A stretch of 64,000 bases of DNA, from positions 270,858 through 334,857 of the forward strand of contig JBDSSF010000003.1 in the NCBI GenBank assembly GCA_039928925.1, written 5' to 3'. The notes under the pieces are model-generated. The model worked only from the letters and a program-made list of their open reading frames with translations. It did no database searches and was not told the DNA's origin. How positions within the stretch are numbered: the stretch's first letter is position 1; each line of letters opens with the position of its first letter. Below, one piece after another: positions 1 through 8,525 of the stretch. The stretch comes from Candidatus Saccharimonadales bacterium. GTDB taxonomy: Bacteria > Patescibacteriota > Saccharimonadia > Saccharimonadales > Saccharimonadaceae. The translations under genes were made by a program, and so were the position numbers.

Positions 1-1422
1 GGTGTTGAGCCGCTACCTTACGAACTAGTGCTTCCTGAAGATAGTTTCCAAACTATCGTAGATGAGTGGGTTGAGGGAAAGCTAGGTGAAGACCTTAGAA
101 AGCCATATCCTGAACGTAATGAACTTGTATCAGTTTTACGCAATGAATTCCATGCCGCCATGGTTGAGAAGTTTGGTGCGGATGACTATAAGATCCTTCA
201 TAGTGAATATGACGAAGCATTTACGATGGCACTACACAAAGATGTGCGCCGAGGAATTGTTGAGCACAACCTTCGTCCAGATGGTCGTAAACTCGAGGAG
301 ATACGTCAACTAAGTTCAGAAGTGGGCTTGCTACCTCGTGCGCATGGTTCATCACTATTTACGCGTGGAGTTACTCAGGGCATGAATATCGTTACGCTCG
401 CCCCACTAAGCTACGCGCAGATGGTTGATAGTATGGAACAAAACGATTTTGAACGTCGTTACATGCACCATTACAATGCGCCAGGCTACACAGTTGGTGA
501 AGTTCGTCGACTTGGATCAGCCGGTCGTCGTGAAATCGGTCATGGTTATCTCGCAGAAAGAGCTGTTTTGCCGATGCTTCCGTCTGAAGAAGATTTCCCA
601 TATGCCATCCGAAGCGTCACTGAGATTATGAGCCAAAATGGATCAACTTCCATGGCCGCTACATGTAGCTCAGTACTAGCCCTTATGGATGCTGGTGTCC
701 CTCTTAAGCGACCCGTATCCGGTATTGCAATGGGGCTTATGATGGACGGTCATACGCCATATGTTTTGTCGGATATTGCTGACGCTGAAGATTTTGCAGG
801 TGATATGGACTTTAAGGTTACGGGTACATCTGAAGGTATTACCGCAATCCAAATGGATATGAAAGTTCACGGTCTACCTGTTGAAATCCTTGAAAAAGCA
901 CTCCAGGCTTCAAAACCAGGCCGTGCACATATTTTGAAGCACATGCTTGAAACACTTGCTGCCCCTCGCGGAGCACTTTCTCAGTACGCACCACGTATTG
1001 AAAAGATAAAAATTAACCCAGACAAGATCGGTGCAGTCATTGGTAAAGGTGGAGAGGTTATCAATAAGATTACCGCTGAAACTGGTGCTCAGATCGATAT
1101 TAAAGACGACGGACTTATTACTGTTGCAGCTGTTGATACTGCGAGTATCGAGAAAGCACTTAACTGGATTAAAGCCCTCACTGAGGAGCCAGAAGTCGGG
1201 CGTATTTACGAAGGTAAAGTTGTAACTATTAAAGATTTTGGTGCATTTGTGAACATTTTGCCAGGCATTGACGGTATGTTGCATATTAGTGAATTATCAA
1301 ATGAACGAGTTGAGCGTGTTGAAGACGTTCTTCAAGAGGGTCAAATCCTTAATGTTAAATTGACAGGAATTGATGATCGTGGACGCTTGAGCCTCTCCAT
1401 TCGAGACATCGAACAGTCTTAA
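1..1422 (+). CDS. pnp: Polynucleotide phosphorylase, C-terminal part (5' end outside window)
   Basis: 3'-5' phosphorolytic exoribonuclease of RNA turnover. The reading frame is open from the first base, so the N-terminal RNase PH domain lies upstream. Visible are the second RNase PH core (about residues 95-300, with SEGITAIQMDMK, the usual SRDG Asp being Glu but the later catalytic Asp kept), a KH domain with its GKGG loop (IGAVIGKGGEVINK, about residues 340-395) and a C-terminal S1 domain (VGRIYEGKVVTIKDFGAFV). It ends in LSLSIRDIEQS without the long acidic tail of many homologues. Two RNase J-type genes follow, making this an RNA-decay neighbourhood. Identity is secure. Confidence 0.97.
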   Translation, partial: GVEPLPYELVLPEDSFQTIVDEWVEGKLGEDLRKPYPERNELVSVLRNEFHAAMVEKFGADDYKILHSEYDEAFTMALHKDVRRGIVEHNLRPDGRKLEEIRQLSSEVGLLPRAHGSSLFTRGVTQGMNIVTLAPLSYAQMVDSMEQNDFERRYMHHYNAPGYTVGEVRRLGSAGRREIGHGYLAERAVLPMLPSEEDFPYAIRSVTEIMSQNGSTSMAATCSSVLALMDAGVPLKRPVSGIAMGLMMDGHTPYVLSDIADAEDFAGDMDFKVTGTSEGITAIQMDMKVHGLPVEILEKALQASKPGRAHILKHMLETLAAPRGALSQYAPRIEKIKINPDKIGAVIGKGGEVINKITAETGAQIDIKDDGLITVAAVDTASIEKALNWIKALTEEPEVGRIYEGKVVTIKDFGAFVNILPGIDGMLHISELSNERVERVEDVLQEGQILNVKLTGIDDRGRLSLSIRDIEQS

Positions 1423-1439
1423 GGTCTGTACTAGTTTGG

Positions 1440-1445
1440 TATAAT
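1440..1445 (+). promoter_or_regulatory. -10 TATAAT for the small membrane protein gene
   Basis: TATAAT inside the string TTTGGTATAATAGG, just after the pnp stop. No convincing -35 is seen. The TTTGG preceding TATAAT recurs at other promoters in the window. Confidence 0.6.
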
Positions 1446-1513
1446 AGGTCGAGAGTGATAAACACATTCTAAGTTCTCCATTGAATAATTTAATTAATCA
1501 GGAGGTCACACAG

Positions 1514-1714
1514 ATGTTACAATCAGTAAATTCTCAAGATAAAAATGCACAAATTGCACTAGGAACAGGATCGGCAGTTATTGCTCTTGGAGCCGTAATG
1601 ATCAGCGTAGGTGAAGGTTCAGGCGGTTGGATCATAGGTGTTATCATGATGATCGCTGGAGCTATTCTCGTAGGTATGGGACTTGCAGTCAGTAATAAAA
1701 ACAAGAAAAAATAA
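1514..1714 (+). CDS. Small two-helix membrane protein, unknown function
   Basis: A 66-residue protein. I start it at the ATG 8 nt after a perfect AGGAGG (1500-1505) rather than at an in-frame codon 33 nt upstream. Residues about 15-30 (IALGTGSAVIALGAVMISVG) and 36-57 (WIIGVIMMIAGAILVGMGLAV) are hydrophobic and Gly-rich, separated by a short Gly/Ser turn, and the tail is lysine-rich (NKNKKK, probably cytoplasmic). It has its own promoter upstream and sits between pnp and an RNase J-like gene. I recognise no family. The Gly-rich hairpin could be a small channel-like or stress membrane peptide, but nothing proves it. Confidence 0.7.
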   Translation: MLQSVNSQDKNAQIALGTGSAVIALGAVMISVGEGSGGWIIGVIMMIAGAILVGMGLAVSNKNKKK

Positions 1715-1798
1715 ATCAATGTAACTTGAACAAATCAGAGCAGGGATGTGCCTGGCATATGTCTGCTCGAATTTGGCCAAGATAATCTTGAGCTAATC

Positions 1799-1804
1799 TA
1801 TAAT
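1799..1804 (+). promoter_or_regulatory. -10 TATAAT for the first RNase J-like gene
   Basis: TATAAT about 40 nt before the start codon. A small hairpin (CCTCT/AGAGG, about 1813-1829) lies in the leader and includes the only SD-like AGAGG, 15 nt from the ATG, so initiation could depend on its folding. Confidence 0.5.
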
Positions 1805-1844
1805 TAAACTTCTCCTCTTTTAAGTAGAGGTATATTGATATCTC

Positions 1845-3239
1845 ATGATGTCAGATAAGGAAAAAATGAAAAAAAATATATTAAAAATTACACCACTTGG
1901 TGGACAAAATGGCATTGGTGAAAAAAACATGATTATTGTCGAGACGGAACGAGATGCCATTGTGCTTGATTGTGGTATGGAGTTAGGCTTAAACATTCCA
2001 GGTATCAATTACGCTGTTCCAAATGTTGAGTATCTGCGAAGTATACGGCATAAGTTACGTGGATACGTTATCAGCCATGGCCATCTTGACCATATCGGTG
2101 GCTTACCGCACATTGTACCGACATGTCCTGCGCCTATATTCGGTAGCCAATTTACCATTGGTATGGTTCGAGCACAATTTGATAAGACTAGGGGCAATTT
2201 CACACCTACATTTCATGTATTACAGATGGATAGTCACGAACAGCATCACATGGGTGATTTTATTATTGAGCTGATTCGCGTGACTCACTCCGTACCGGAG
2301 TCATCTGCAATTGTGCTCGAGACGCCAGCGGGACGCATTATTAATACTGGTGATTTTCGGCTCGACCCTGAACCACTCGACTCTATGCCATCAGACATCG
2401 AGCGTCTAAAACGACTAGGGGATGAGGGAGTGCTACTGTTGATGAGTGAAAGTACGTACACAAACAAACCTGGCCGTACGCCAACTGAGCATACACTTCA
2501 AGATAGTTTTTACGATCTTATCGGTCGTACGAGCGGTCGAATATTTGTCGCAGTGTTCTCTTCTAATATGAACCGTGTACAGATGACAATCAATGCGGCA
2601 GTAAAATATGGACGTAAAGTTGCTCTCGATGGTCGAAGTATGATGGCGACAGCAGAACTTGCTGTACGACTAGGGAATCTCAAAATTCCAAAGGGAACGC
2701 TCATTCTACTCAAGGATGCAAGTAAGGTTCCTGACGACGAGCTACTCATAATGTGCACGGGTGGTCAAGGTGAGCCTGGTGCAGCTATGACTCGACTGAG
2801 TAGAGGTGAGCACAAAGTATTATCGCTCAAAAAAGGTGATAACGTCGTGATTAGTAGCTCACCGATTCCAGGTAATGAAGTGAGCTATCAACGGCTTGGT
2901 GATGATGTAACTCGCATGGGTGCTAAAGTCTATCGTCACCCAACACACGACGTTGACGGGTGCGGGCCTCTTCATGTTTCAGGACACGCGAACCGTGACG
3001 AACACCGGGAAATGATCGAACTTGTTCGCCCCCGTTTTCTCATGCCAATCTACGGCGGTGCGCTTAGCCGTGAATATCACCGAGACATAGGTATACAGAC
3101 CGGCTTGAAGAATGATCAGATTATCATGGCGCATAACGGTGACATTATCGTATTTGATAATAAAGGAGAATACGCGCACGAGGGTACCGTAAATAGTGGG
3201 GCAAGCCTTGTTGATGGTAACGGAAAAATCTGCCGTTAG
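1845..3239 (+). CDS. RNase J-family metallo-beta-lactamase/beta-CASP protein with degenerate motifs
   Basis: Family members are 5'-3' exo/endoribonucleases. At 464 residues it keeps the zinc motif HGHLDH (78-83), His148 (VTHS), Asp170 (NTGDFR), Glu202 (SEST) and the SGH of beta-CASP motif C (379-381). However, the motif B histidine (SSQIHR in the second paralogue) is Asn243 (SSNMNR), and the late PIHGE motif is PIYGG (about 402-406). It also lacks the C-terminal domain of full RNase J. ATGs at 1845, 1848 and 1866 are all possible starts. It may be a weak or inactive partner of the second RNase J at 6166, since RNase J proteins form hetero-complexes in some Firmicutes; that is inference. Confidence 0.85.
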   Translation: MMSDKEKMKKNILKITPLGGQNGIGEKNMIIVETERDAIVLDCGMELGLNIPGINYAVPNVEYLRSIRHKLRGYVISHGHLDHIGGLPHIVPTCPAPIFGSQFTIGMVRAQFDKTRGNFTPTFHVLQMDSHEQHHMGDFIIELIRVTHSVPESSAIVLETPAGRIINTGDFRLDPEPLDSMPSDIERLKRLGDEGVLLLMSESTYTNKPGRTPTEHTLQDSFYDLIGRTSGRIFVAVFSSNMNRVQMTINAAVKYGRKVALDGRSMMATAELAVRLGNLKIPKGTLILLKDASKVPDDELLIMCTGGQGEPGAAMTRLSRGEHKVLSLKKGDNVVISSSPIPGNEVSYQRLGDDVTRMGAKVYRHPTHDVDGCGPLHVSGHANRDEHREMIELVRPRFLMPIYGGALSREYHRDIGIQTGLKNDQIIMAHNGDIIVFDNKGEYAHEGTVNSGASLVDGNGKICR

Positions 3240-3241
3240 AT

Positions 3242-3994
3242 CTAAAGACTTTTTAGGTCTGCAACGATCTTTTTTAGGTTAGCCGCAGAGTTTTCAAGTG
3301 AAGTGTGGTTTGTCTTTAGCTGATCACGATACGTAGACATCACACTGTGATCGCTGTTGTAGTCACTCGGTTGAAGTGCTAGTAGTTTTGTCTTTAGGCT
3401 TTCTGATACATTCGTAGAATTTTTGGCTATTGCTTTGACTGATATGAGACGTGCTTCAAGATCGGTATTAGCTTTCTTGGCATCAAGAGCTGTCTGGATC
3501 TTTGCTATGATTGCCAGCTGTTTTTCAGCAATAACTTGCTGGTTATCGTTACTCGCAATGAGACGTACTTTTGGTCCAATCAGCGCGTACACTCTATAGC
3601 CAGTTATGATTGATTGCACATCAGTCCGGGCATCAGAAAGAGTTGAGTCGTTAGAAAGTTTAGTATTTAGGTCAGTCAGACCAGACACTGTCGATGCTAC
3701 TTCAGCCGTCAGTGATGTTTTATCTTCAGTAGATAACTTCGATGTACCTGATATCACACTTGTCAGGGTATTTAAGGAAACTAATCGGCGATTAATTTCT
3801 GCAGACCCCCGCGTCTCTAAGTTTGTGAGTCGCGTTTGATCATTCGTAGTGGTTTGAGTTTGGCTTGTTTTACATGCCGTTGAATCCGTAGTCTTTGGAC
3901 ATGATTCAGATACGCTAACTGCGTGAACTGCTGGTGTAAGTACTGTCGCGAGAGTTATGATTAGAGTGATGATTTTGAGAGAAAGTTTTTTCAT
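3242..3994 (-). CDS. Exported helical protein, unknown function
   Basis: A 250-residue protein with a clear signal peptide (MKKLSLKIITLIITLATVL, then VHAVS as a likely cleavage region at about residue 25). The mature part is rich in Ser, Thr, Asn, Lys and Leu, predicted mostly helical or coiled-coil, with two cysteines near the N-terminus (about residues 33 and 42). No enzymatic motif is visible. It is the distal gene of a two-gene minus-strand unit, 12 nt after the 4007-4321 gene, with AGGAA upstream of the ATG as a weak SD. It ends 2 nt from the convergent RNase J-like gene. Confidence 0.75.
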   Translation of the reverse strand: MKKLSLKIITLIITLATVLTPAVHAVSVSESCPKTTDSTACKTSQTQTTTNDQTRLTNLETRGSAEINRRLVSLNTLTSVISGTSKLSTEDKTSLTAEVASTVSGLTDLNTKLSNDSTLSDARTDVQSIITGYRVYALIGPKVRLIASNDNQQVIAEKQLAIIAKIQTALDAKKANTDLEARLISVKAIAKNSTNVSESLKTKLLALQPSDYNSDHSVMSTYRDQLKTNHTSLENSAANLKKIVADLKSL

Positions 3995-4006
3995 GGCTAT
4001 TAATTC

Positions 4007-4321
4007 CTATTCGCTAATTGTCGATGCTTGATCGTTAAGGCTTGTATCAGCCGATATCATATTGTTTGTATCCTGCTGCATTGAGGCGTCAATTTTGTTA
4101 AGGTCACTCGTTAGGTCAGTGTATGTTGGTGCTATAGGTGTTGTCGCTACTGGAGGTGCTTCTGTTGGGGTTGCAGTGCTCGCTAGTGGTCTTTGCTGTG
4201 TAGATTTCAACGTTACGATAGTACCAGTGGCACTAAAAGATACCAGTACAAGCGCACCTGCAATGAGTATGATTTTTTTTGATAATAACGTTTGCATAGT
4301 TCGTTGCATAGGGCAACTCAC
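4007..4321 (-). CDS. Membrane-anchored small protein, unknown function
   Basis: Up to 104 residues from a GTG at 4321; ATGs at 4309 and 4297 (MQTLLSKK) are equally plausible starts. One transmembrane segment (IILIAGALVLVSFSATGTIV) is followed by an extracytoplasmic Thr/Pro/Ala linker (TPTEAPPVATTPIAPT) and an Asp/Asn/Ser-rich helix. It is probably co-transcribed with the next exported protein gene and both may form one surface complex; this is inferred only from adjacency. I recognise no family. Confidence 0.6.
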   Translation of the reverse strand: MSCPMQRTMQTLLSKKIILIAGALVLVSFSATGTIVTLKSTQQRPLASTATPTEAPPVATTPIAPTYTDLTSDLNKIDASMQQDTNNMISADTSLNDQASTISE

Positions 4322-4356
4322 TTTCTTGTTTTTATGTTTATTTATTATGTACTTCT

Positions 4357-4362
4357 ATTGTA
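4357..4362 (-). promoter_or_regulatory. -10 TACAAT for the two-gene exported-protein unit
   Basis: On the minus strand, GGTCTACAATAGAAG gives TACAAT about 40 nt before the start region of the 4007-4321 gene. No clear -35 is seen. Confidence 0.4.
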
Positions 4363-4438
4363 GACCAGGCCTGCGTTTATACAATAGACTGAGCGCACAT
4401 TTGTTCAAAAGAATTTCTAAAAGGTTCTTCTATAGCAG

Positions 4439-5284
4439 CTAAAGTTCTTTTCGAGGATTTGTATGCCTAGTTGAAAAAGGCTGTGATATATCATCCCCTA
4501 AATTAGTAATACTTTTATATGCATCAAGCTTTCCAGTTTGAAGAGTATAAATAAGTAGTCGAATCTTATTTATTGAATCATCAAAGTCGTAGAAGCCTCT
4601 TCTAACATCTAAATTGTTATAGGAAAGGATTGCCTGTAAGGCAAGCTCTCGTTCGAGTTTCTCTACAGCATCTGTAAATTTATCTGGTGAATCAACCACG
4701 CTCTCATCCGTATGCTCTACCTTTAGTGGAGCGATAATGTGTGAATCACCATCAAATGATTCATCCGCGGGTATTCTAATACCTTCGCCTTGCTGAGAGA
4801 GGTGCATATCATCAGTTGATATTTGACAGATTGTGTCACCATACAGTTTTAATTCATAATCATTTGCTACCGTAATAAACTTCAAACCACTCTGAGATAC
4901 TTGATAGGTACTTGTTTGAGTTTCAGTTAAACCGCTTTCATCAGGCACATCAGATATCTCTTCTAAAGTGTCCTCTTCAAGATGCGCAATATAGCGGTAT
5001 GGAACATCGCCAATGTCTGTTACGGTAGATGCTCGAACGGTAAAATCGTAACTTGGCTTTTTTCGAATTCCAAGAGATCGAAATGCGTAGAAGACGAGTT
5101 TTAGTTTGACTTCAGACGTACTTGAGTTTGGATCCTGCATATAGAAGGATTTACTCGTGTCGACACGGCTCATGTGATTACGTTGAAACCCGGGTGAAAG
5201 AGAAAATGCGTAATCTTTTAAATCACGAATTAAACGAGCTGCTTGATGTTTTTGAAATACTTCTAGATCTTCTGGGGCGGGCAT
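4439..5284 (-). CDS. Hypothetical protein, unknown function
   Basis: A 281-residue soluble-looking protein with no signal peptide or membrane segment. It starts MPAPEDLEVFQKHQAARL and is mixed alpha/beta in appearance; the middle (about 60-190) is rich in Asp, Glu, Ser and Thr, and the C-terminus (about 215-260) is helical. I recognise no catalytic motif. It is isolated, divergent from the uracil-DNA glycosylase gene, with a possible minus-strand -10 (TATAAC) about 50 nt upstream. Codon use looks like that of its neighbours, so I take it as a real gene of unknown role. Confidence 0.65.
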   Translation of the reverse strand: MPAPEDLEVFQKHQAARLIRDLKDYAFSLSPGFQRNHMSRVDTSKSFYMQDPNSSTSEVKLKLVFYAFRSLGIRKKPSYDFTVRASTVTDIGDVPYRYIAHLEEDTLEEISDVPDESGLTETQTSTYQVSQSGLKFITVANDYELKLYGDTICQISTDDMHLSQQGEGIRIPADESFDGDSHIIAPLKVEHTDESVVDSPDKFTDAVEKLERELALQAILSYNNLDVRRGFYDFDDSINKIRLLIYTLQTGKLDAYKSITNLGDDISQPFSTRHTNPRKEL

Positions 5285-5371
5285 AACTGTGTAGACTATT
5301 AGTTGATGTAGAAAGTCTATTCTTTAGAGTTATAAATTGCAAGCATAAGTGAACTGTCCCAATGGCTTTGG

Positions 5372-5377
5372 TATACT
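5372..5377 (+). promoter_or_regulatory. -10 TATACT for the uracil-DNA glycosylase gene
   Basis: TATACT in CTTTGGTATACT. The roughly 60-nt leader holds two hairpins (ATACTA/TAGTAT right after the -10, and AGTTACT paired with AGTAACT at about 5400-5430) and no SD. Confidence 0.55.
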
Positions 5378-5440
5378 ATCTAGGGTAGTATGTAATATAA
5401 GTTACTCAGTCAAGCACTAGTCAGTAACTGAAAGTTCACC

Positions 5441-6013
5441 ATGGATAAACAAGCTCAGATTGATCAGCTAAAAGCAGATATTTTAGAAAAAAATATTTGT
5501 TCAGAACTTGCCGCTCAGGCAACGAATCTTGTAATTGGTGATGGCAGTCTTGATGCCGAGATTGTTTTTATTGGTGAAGCACCAGGAAAGAACGAAGACG
5601 AGCAAGGCTTACCATTCGTGGGAGCATCAGGTAAGTTTTTAAATGACATGTTATCCCAAGCTGGTATGGTGCGATCCGATGTCTATATCACTAATATCGT
5701 AAAGTATCGGCCACCAAATAATCGTGATCCTTCACCAGACGAAAAAAAGGCCTTTTGGCCGTACTTATTAAAACAACTTCAGATTATTCAACCAAAAGTT
5801 GTCATTACACTCGGCCGTCACAGTATGGAGTATTTTTTACCCGAGATGAAAATTAGTCAAATTCATGGTCAGACAAAACGTATACAATTTGGTGATAGCA
5901 AACTTGTTATCGTACCGCTATATCATCCGGCCGCAGCGTTATATAATGGCAGCCTTCGACAGACTTTGATCGAAGACTTCCTTAGTGTTCCTGAGATCAT
6001 AAAAGCTCTGTAA
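5441..6013 (+). CDS. Uracil-DNA glycosylase, family 4-like, without Fe-S ligands
   Basis: DNA repair enzyme that excises uracil. The family-4 signature is clear: GEAPG at 45-49, PFVGASGKFL at 58-67, the NRDPSPDE loop, and HPAA at 162-165. Length (190 aa) is normal. The four cysteines that bind the 4Fe-4S cluster in family 4 are not conserved: the first is Cys20 but its CxxC partner is Leu23, the KCRPP cysteine is Tyr89 and the next is Phe105. The fold is probably stabilised without a cluster. It stands alone on its own promoter. The glycosylase assignment is firm; which uracil context it prefers is not visible. Confidence 0.88.
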   Translation: MDKQAQIDQLKADILEKNICSELAAQATNLVIGDGSLDAEIVFIGEAPGKNEDEQGLPFVGASGKFLNDMLSQAGMVRSDVYITNIVKYRPPNNRDPSPDEKKAFWPYLLKQLQIIQPKVVITLGRHSMEYFLPEMKISQIHGQTKRIQFGDSKLVIVPLYHPAAALYNGSLRQTLIEDFLSVPEIIKAL

Positions 6014-6038
6014 TATTGCCCCAGAGTGCACCTTTTGG

Positions 6039-6044
6039 TATAAT
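6039..6044 (+). promoter_or_regulatory. -10 TATAAT for the RNase J operon
   Basis: TATAAT in CTTTTGGTATAATAG. It predicts a leader of about 115 nt before the RNase J start, long enough to hold the small reading frame at 6067-6135. Confidence 0.6.
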
Positions 6045-6066
6045 AGATAAGACTCGAGGAGAGGGA

Positions 6067-6135
6067 ATGCTCACGATATATGCTTTCACGTTCCATCTCA
6101 TCACTTATATTCAATCGAAACTAACGTATTACTAG
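6067..6135 (+). CDS. Possible 22-residue leader peptide ahead of RNase J
   Basis: An ATG preceded by AGGAGAGGGA, one of the best SD sites in the window, opens a 22-codon frame (MLTIYAFTFHL...) ending in TAG 30 nt before the RNase J start. The peptide is hydrophobic and aromatic. It could couple translation to RNase J expression or be a chance frame. The evidence is only the SD and the position within the leader. Confidence 0.3.
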   Translation: MLTIYAFTFHLITYIQSKLTYY

Positions 6136-6165
6136 CACCGCAAGAAAGGTTTTAAAACAATACAC

Positions 6166-8364
6166 ATGGGACAACGAAGAACTGGAAGCGTCCAAGGAGA
6201 CGATCAATCGAAACGACCACAAGGTCAACAACGACCAAAATCAAATAATACTATCTTAAACAGCACAACGACACGTAAGGGCGAAGTTTTTCGTGCTCAA
6301 CGTCGTACAAGTGAGAGTGTTAATCTACGTGCAAGCCAGCACATGATAAATATTCCTGTTAACAAGTCGGTATATAACGGCTATGGCGGTCGTCAATTTA
6401 GCTTGGCTGACCAAAAAGGTAAGCCACGTGATAATGGTGCGCCAAAGCTAAGGATTATGCCAATCGGTGGCCTTGGCGAAATGGGCATCGGTAAAAACTG
6501 TATGGCAATTGAGTATGATAACGATATTATCGTGATTGATATGGGCTTCTTATTCCCAGGGGCGGACTATCCTGGAATCAACTACATTATTCCTGACGTC
6601 AGCTACCTTGAAGAGAATAAACATAAAATTCGAGGAATTGTATTTACGCACGGACACCTCGATCACATCGGTGCTTTCCGCCACATTATAGATAAAATTC
6701 CAGCACCTGTTTTCGGTAGCAAGTTCACACTTGGTATGGTGAAGCGGACAATGGAAGAGGCGACAACTGACTATGAACCCGAATATAACGAACTCGATCC
6801 CGAAACACATGAACGCGTACAGCTAGGTGACAGTTTTAATATTGAACTAGTACGCGTCAATCACTCAATTCCTGATGCGACAGCAGTTGTTATCCGTACA
6901 CCGCTAGGTGTCCTAATTGATACTGGTGACTGGCGATTTGAAACAGCACCAGTTGATGGTAAAAAGTTTGATATTGAGCGTATGACTGAAATCGCCACGA
7001 CTGAAGGCATTCTTATGCTCATGAATGAGTCAACAAACTGTGAATCTGAAGGTACTCATGAACATGGGGAGCCTGAAGTCCAGGTATCAATGGGTCAAGT
7101 TATGGATAAATATGCTAATAGTCGTCTGATTATGAGTTGTTTCTCCTCACAGATTCACCGTATGCAGGGTATCCTAGAAGAAGCTAAAAAACATGACCGT
7201 AAAGTAGCTTTTGCTGGCTACTCGATGATTCAAAACCTCGAAGTTGCCCTTCGTGCCGGCGTTATCAAGGTTCCAAAAGACACAGTTGTTAAAATGGAAG
7301 ATGTTGTGAAATTACCTGACGGCAAAGTAACAATTATCTGTACTGGTTCACAGGGTGAATTTAATGCTGTACTAAACCGCATGGCAAGTGGATCACATAA
7401 ATTTATCAAGATTAAAAACTCCGACGTTATTGTGTTTAGCTCAAATGCAATTCCTGGTAACGAAAAGTATGTTGTGCGTACTGTTGATGGGTTAATGCGA
7501 GAGGGTAGTGATGTTATCCAAAACGGTAAGACTCACTTAACTGGCATCGGACCACTTCACCTTTCAGGACATGGCTATTATGACGATCACGTCAAACTAA
7601 TCACTGCACTTAATCCAAAGTACTACCTTCCAATTCATGGTGAGTTTCATATGCTTCATCACAACGCAGTTCTTGCCGAGAAAGAGTGTGGTATTCCAAG
7701 AGATAACATTTTCGTGTGTGACAGCGGTGATGTAATTGAAATCACTACTGAGGGCGCTAAGAAAAACGGCCGTATCCCAGTAGGTGGTCTCATGTATGAT
7801 GACAGCGGTGCTATTGTTTCTGAAGTTGTTCTAAAAGACCGTATACACATGGCTGGTGAAGGTATGTTCGTTGTTGTTCTCACATTAGCACGGGGCAGCG
7901 GACGTCTCATGACAAGCCCCGATATCATTTCAAGAGGTTTCATTTACTTACGTGATAGTGAAGAGCTAATGGGAATGATTCGTCAGTATCTAAAACAGAA
8001 AGTTTCACGCATTGGCGGAAAGCGCTTTGATATGGATGTTCTCAAGAAAGAACTCAAAGATGAGATCACTCATATCCTTTACGATCAAACCCGTCGTACG
8101 CCAATCGTTATTCCTGTCATTAATGAGATTGGCGGAAGTGGTGGCGGTAATGGTCAAAATCGCCCTCAACAGGGCCAAGATGGTCGTCCGCAAGGCGATA
8201 ATCGACGCCCTGCACCAGTTGGTGGTAACAGCTTCCGAGTTGAACATCCAGCAAATGAAGATCAATCTACATCTCAGCCTACATCTCGTAATTTTCCAGA
8301 GAGACAGGTTCCTGACACTGAAGCTATTGAGCCAAAAAGCTCAATTGATACACGTGGTTACTAA
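6166..8364 (+). CDS. rnj: Ribonuclease J (metallo-beta-lactamase/beta-CASP RNase)
   Basis: 5'-3' exo- and endoribonuclease for mRNA decay and rRNA maturation. The 732-residue protein has an extra basic, Gln/Arg-rich N-terminus of about 95 residues, then the MBL core with HGHLDH, VNHS and DTGDWR, the beta-CASP motifs (NEST, SSQIHR, LSGHG), the IHGE motif near residue 490, the C-terminal RNase J domain, and a disordered Gly/Gln/Arg/Pro tail from about residue 660. All catalytic residues lost from the 1845-3239 paralogue are intact here, so this is probably the working enzyme. The ATG at 6166 follows AAGAAAGG by about 18 nt, so initiation is not classic SD. Confidence 0.95.
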   Translation: MGQRRTGSVQGDDQSKRPQGQQRPKSNNTILNSTTTRKGEVFRAQRRTSESVNLRASQHMINIPVNKSVYNGYGGRQFSLADQKGKPRDNGAPKLRIMPIGGLGEMGIGKNCMAIEYDNDIIVIDMGFLFPGADYPGINYIIPDVSYLEENKHKIRGIVFTHGHLDHIGAFRHIIDKIPAPVFGSKFTLGMVKRTMEEATTDYEPEYNELDPETHERVQLGDSFNIELVRVNHSIPDATAVVIRTPLGVLIDTGDWRFETAPVDGKKFDIERMTEIATTEGILMLMNESTNCESEGTHEHGEPEVQVSMGQVMDKYANSRLIMSCFSSQIHRMQGILEEAKKHDRKVAFAGYSMIQNLEVALRAGVIKVPKDTVVKMEDVVKLPDGKVTIICTGSQGEFNAVLNRMASGSHKFIKIKNSDVIVFSSNAIPGNEKYVVRTVDGLMREGSDVIQNGKTHLTGIGPLHLSGHGYYDDHVKLITALNPKYYLPIHGEFHMLHHNAVLAEKECGIPRDNIFVCDSGDVIEITTEGAKKNGRIPVGGLMYDDSGAIVSEVVLKDRIHMAGEGMFVVVLTLARGSGRLMTSPDIISRGFIYLRDSEELMGMIRQYLKQKVSRIGGKRFDMDVLKKELKDEITHILYDQTRRTPIVIPVINEIGGSGGGNGQNRPQQGQDGRPQGDNRRPAPVGGNSFRVEHPANEDQSTSQPTSRNFPERQVPDTEAIEPKSSIDTRGY

Positions 8365-8386
8365 GACATAGTTCTAGTTTGTAAAA

Positions 8387-8419
8387 TGAAAAGAGCCTGC
8401 CAATGCGAGGCTCTTTTCA
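8387..8419 (+). terminator. Hairpin terminator after RNase J
   Basis: A 12-bp perfect stem TGAAAAGAGCCT / AGGCTCTTTTCA with a 9-nt loop. The 3' arm supplies the T-run. Confidence 0.85.
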
Positions 8420-8510
8420 TCTACTGATAAACCATAAGGATATTGCAATTTGCTGTAAAATCTGCTACAATATACCTATGGAATCGCTTTTATCATCTAA
8501 CAGATAAGCG

Positions 8511-8516
8511 TATACT
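8511..8516 (+). promoter_or_regulatory. -10 TATACT for ftsK (leaderless)
   Basis: TATACT ends 9 nt before the ftsK ATG, so the predicted transcript start is at or next to the start codon. No SD is present. A second TACAAT lies about 45 nt upstream (8466-8471). Confidence 0.6.
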
Positions 8517-8525
8517 AAAACAGTT

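Noticed and set aside
1481..1513. Upstream start for the small membrane protein
   Set aside because: The AGGAGG at 1500-1505 lies inside this extension and points to the ATG at 1514.
5923..6114. 63-codon minus frame over the uracil-DNA glycosylase end
   Set aside because: A shadow of the glycosylase gene and its downstream promoter region.
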